From Gammaproteobacteria bacterium (GTDB taxonomy: Bacteria > Pseudomonadota > Gammaproteobacteria > Arenicellales > JAOTYS01): DNA of 5,810 nucleotides. The notes under the pieces are model-generated. The model was not told the DNA's origin and ran no database searches. It saw nothing but the letters and a program-made list of their open reading frames with translations. This document shows, in pieces, positions 5,092 through 5,810 of this stretch. The stretch covers positions 1 through 5,810 of the forward strand of contig JAOTYS010000304.1 of the NCBI GenBank assembly GCA_029861795.1, written 5' to 3'. The translations under genes were made by a program, and so were the position numbers. Position 1 is the stretch's first letter; every line of letters begins with the position of its first letter.

Positions 5092-5392
5092 ATGGCGTTT
5101 AAATGCCCGAGTTGTGATGCCGAGATATTGGGGTAAGGCGTTGGCGATGCAACCCCAATTCCACAGTTATCGTGTTTGTCCACGATGTGAGGCTAGGTTT
5201 GCGGTAGACCCCAGTACGAAGCGCAAACAGGCTATCGCGATGGTGCTGGCACTCGTATCGCTCTACGTGACTATTCGTCTCATGATAGACGGCGCAAATT
5301 GGCTGGTGCTGGCATGTTTGAGTTATGGGGTGCTTGCAGCGTATATATATTTCGCAAATTCTCGGGTCGTAGTAGTTCCCTATGTGGAGTAG
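5092..5392 (+). CDS. Zinc-ribbon two-TM membrane protein with a one-base frame break near residue 14
   Basis: ATG 5092 reads MAFKCPSCDAEILG and then TAA at 5134-5136. The +1 frame is open from before this stop through TAG at 5390-5392. Skipping one G of the G4 run at 5130-5133 joins them into a 99-residue protein: CPSC (Cys5, Cys8), a linker, then VCPRC (Cys29, Cys32), so the two halves of a four-Cys zinc ribbon are split across frames. After the ribbon come a basic stretch (STKRKQ, 41-46), TM1 (about 46-64) and TM2 (about 69-88), with a short tail. Such proteins are common, uncharacterised and often membrane-associated. The downstream frame alone could start at GTG 5114 but would keep only one CxxC. 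ATG 5092 lies 10 nt after a GTTAGGT core. The break may be a real mutation, a programmed shift or a sequencing error in the G-run. Function unknown; zinc binding is inferred from the Cys pattern. Confidence 0.68.
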
Positions 5393-5415
5393 TGAGCGGC
5401 GTCGAGCAGTTCAGC

Positions 5416-5503
5416 GTCTAACTTTGCGCCGGACGTGACACGGGAAATACATGTCTTTAAAACCAAATGGCAGTTGGCGCGTCGGTCAGCGTAGACGTTG
5501 GTC
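5416..5503 (+). repeat. attC-like spacer with GTCTAAC and GTTGGTC ends
   Basis: GTCTAAC (5416-5422) fits RYYYAAC, and 74 nt later GTTGGTC (5497-5503) is one base off GTTRRRY; the two pair at five of seven positions. Inside, GCGCC (5426-5430) and GGCGC (5476-5480) form a second complementary pair in roughly the place of attC inner boxes. The 88-bp length is normal for attC. This is the best attC candidate by architecture, and it starts 24 bases after the zinc-ribbon stop. It needs a structure-aware model to confirm. Confidence 0.45.
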
Positions 5504-5528
5504 CATTCGAACAAGGAAAGACTAAAGC

Positions 5529-5810
5529 ATGAGCGACAGAACCCTCTCGAGAGAAGCCATTGAACTGTTGCGCAGCCACGATACACCGACGATCTGTAAC
5601 GTTATTGAGTTGTTCGGGGTTCGCCCTCGGAACAGTGGGTATCTGGACAAGCGCATTCAGCCTTGTTTCCCTGAATTCCCGCCCATGGTGGGCTACGCGG
5701 TCACAGCGACATTTCGATCTGCTGCTCCTGCTCGGGGTGATGCTTACTCTAGCGTGGCACAGCAGGTCGCCGCATTCTCACAAGCCCCGTCTCCCGCGGT
5801 AGTCGTGTTC
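5529..5810 (+). CDS. RraA / 4-hydroxy-4-methyl-2-oxoglutarate aldolase-like protein, 3' end cut by the window edge
   Basis: ATG 5529 opens a frame of 94 codons that continues past the right edge. The N-terminus has the family pattern: a helix with EAIELLRSHDTPTICNVIELFG (9-30), equivalent to the TPTISDALDxLG motif, then GYLDKRIQPCFPEFPPMVGYAVTATF (37-62), equivalent to the I-x-P-x-F-P-G-x-x-x-V-G-P-A-V-T strand. Members are trimeric cytosolic proteins that act as pyruvate-type aldolases or, in E. coli, as RNase E inhibitors. The catalytic GlxGD loop and the metal-binding Asp lie beyond the sequence given, so aldolase and regulator cannot be separated. A purine-rich AAGGAAAG (5513-5520) gives a modest Shine-Dalgarno. 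It starts 26 nt after the GTTGGTC core-like word; it may be the last cassette or the chromosomal flank beyond the block. Composition is GC-rich again. Confidence 0.82.
   Translation, partial: MSDRTLSREAIELLRSHDTPTICNVIELFGVRPRNSGYLDKRIQPCFPEFPPMVGYAVTATFRSAAPARGDAYSSVAQQVAAFSQAPSPAVVVF

Noticed and set aside
5560..5802. 80-residue + frame in the right-hand end
   Set aside because: It is an out-of-frame shadow of the RraA-like gene that starts at 5529 and stays open to the edge.

Overview
The window is a mosaic, most likely from a Proteobacterium or a metagenomic contig assigned to one. This is inferred from the gene families (a GGCT/AIG2-like protein, a PAPS sulfotransferase, LysE/RhtB, an RraA-like protein) and from gene layout; no rRNA, tRNA or other taxonomic marker is present. 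The left 2.7 kb is visibly GC-rich. The middle (about 2.7-5.0 kb) is more AT-rich and changes composition from gene to gene, which suggests acquired DNA.

Layout. (a) 3-401, +: the 3' part of a gamma-glutamylcyclotransferase-like gene, entering from the left edge through a 12-bp tandem repeat. (b) 485-1399, -: a PAPS-dependent sulfotransferase. (c) 1522-2688, +: a protein that looks like two tandem GNAT acetyltransferase folds. Genes b and c diverge from a 122-bp spacer holding a perfect 10-bp inverted repeat and a consensus -10 box. The pair is bracketed by two alignable palindromic repeats (411-438 and 2760-2783). (d) 2953-5392, +: five short unrelated genes: a PH-like protein with a C-terminal membrane anchor, a two-TM protein, a LysE/RhtB exporter, a DUF4375/DMP19-type protein, and a zinc-ribbon membrane protein whose frame is broken by one base. 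(e) 5529-5810, +: the 5' part of an RraA/HMG-aldolase-like gene that runs off the right edge.

The block from about 2.9 to 5.5 kb resembles an integron gene-cassette array. Its genes are small, functionally unrelated, all on one strand and mostly without clear promoters or ribosome binding sites. They are separated by GC-rich spacers with short inverted repeats and GTT cores (consensus GTTRRRY, opposite RYYYAAC), and most starts lie 9-32 nt after such a core. No integrase or canonical full-length attC is visible, so this is a hypothesis. Genes b and c may decorate a small molecule or polysaccharide together (sulfation plus acylation), but only their arrangement supports that. I see no CRISPR array, transposase gene, phage module, toxin-antitoxin pair or recognisable defence system.
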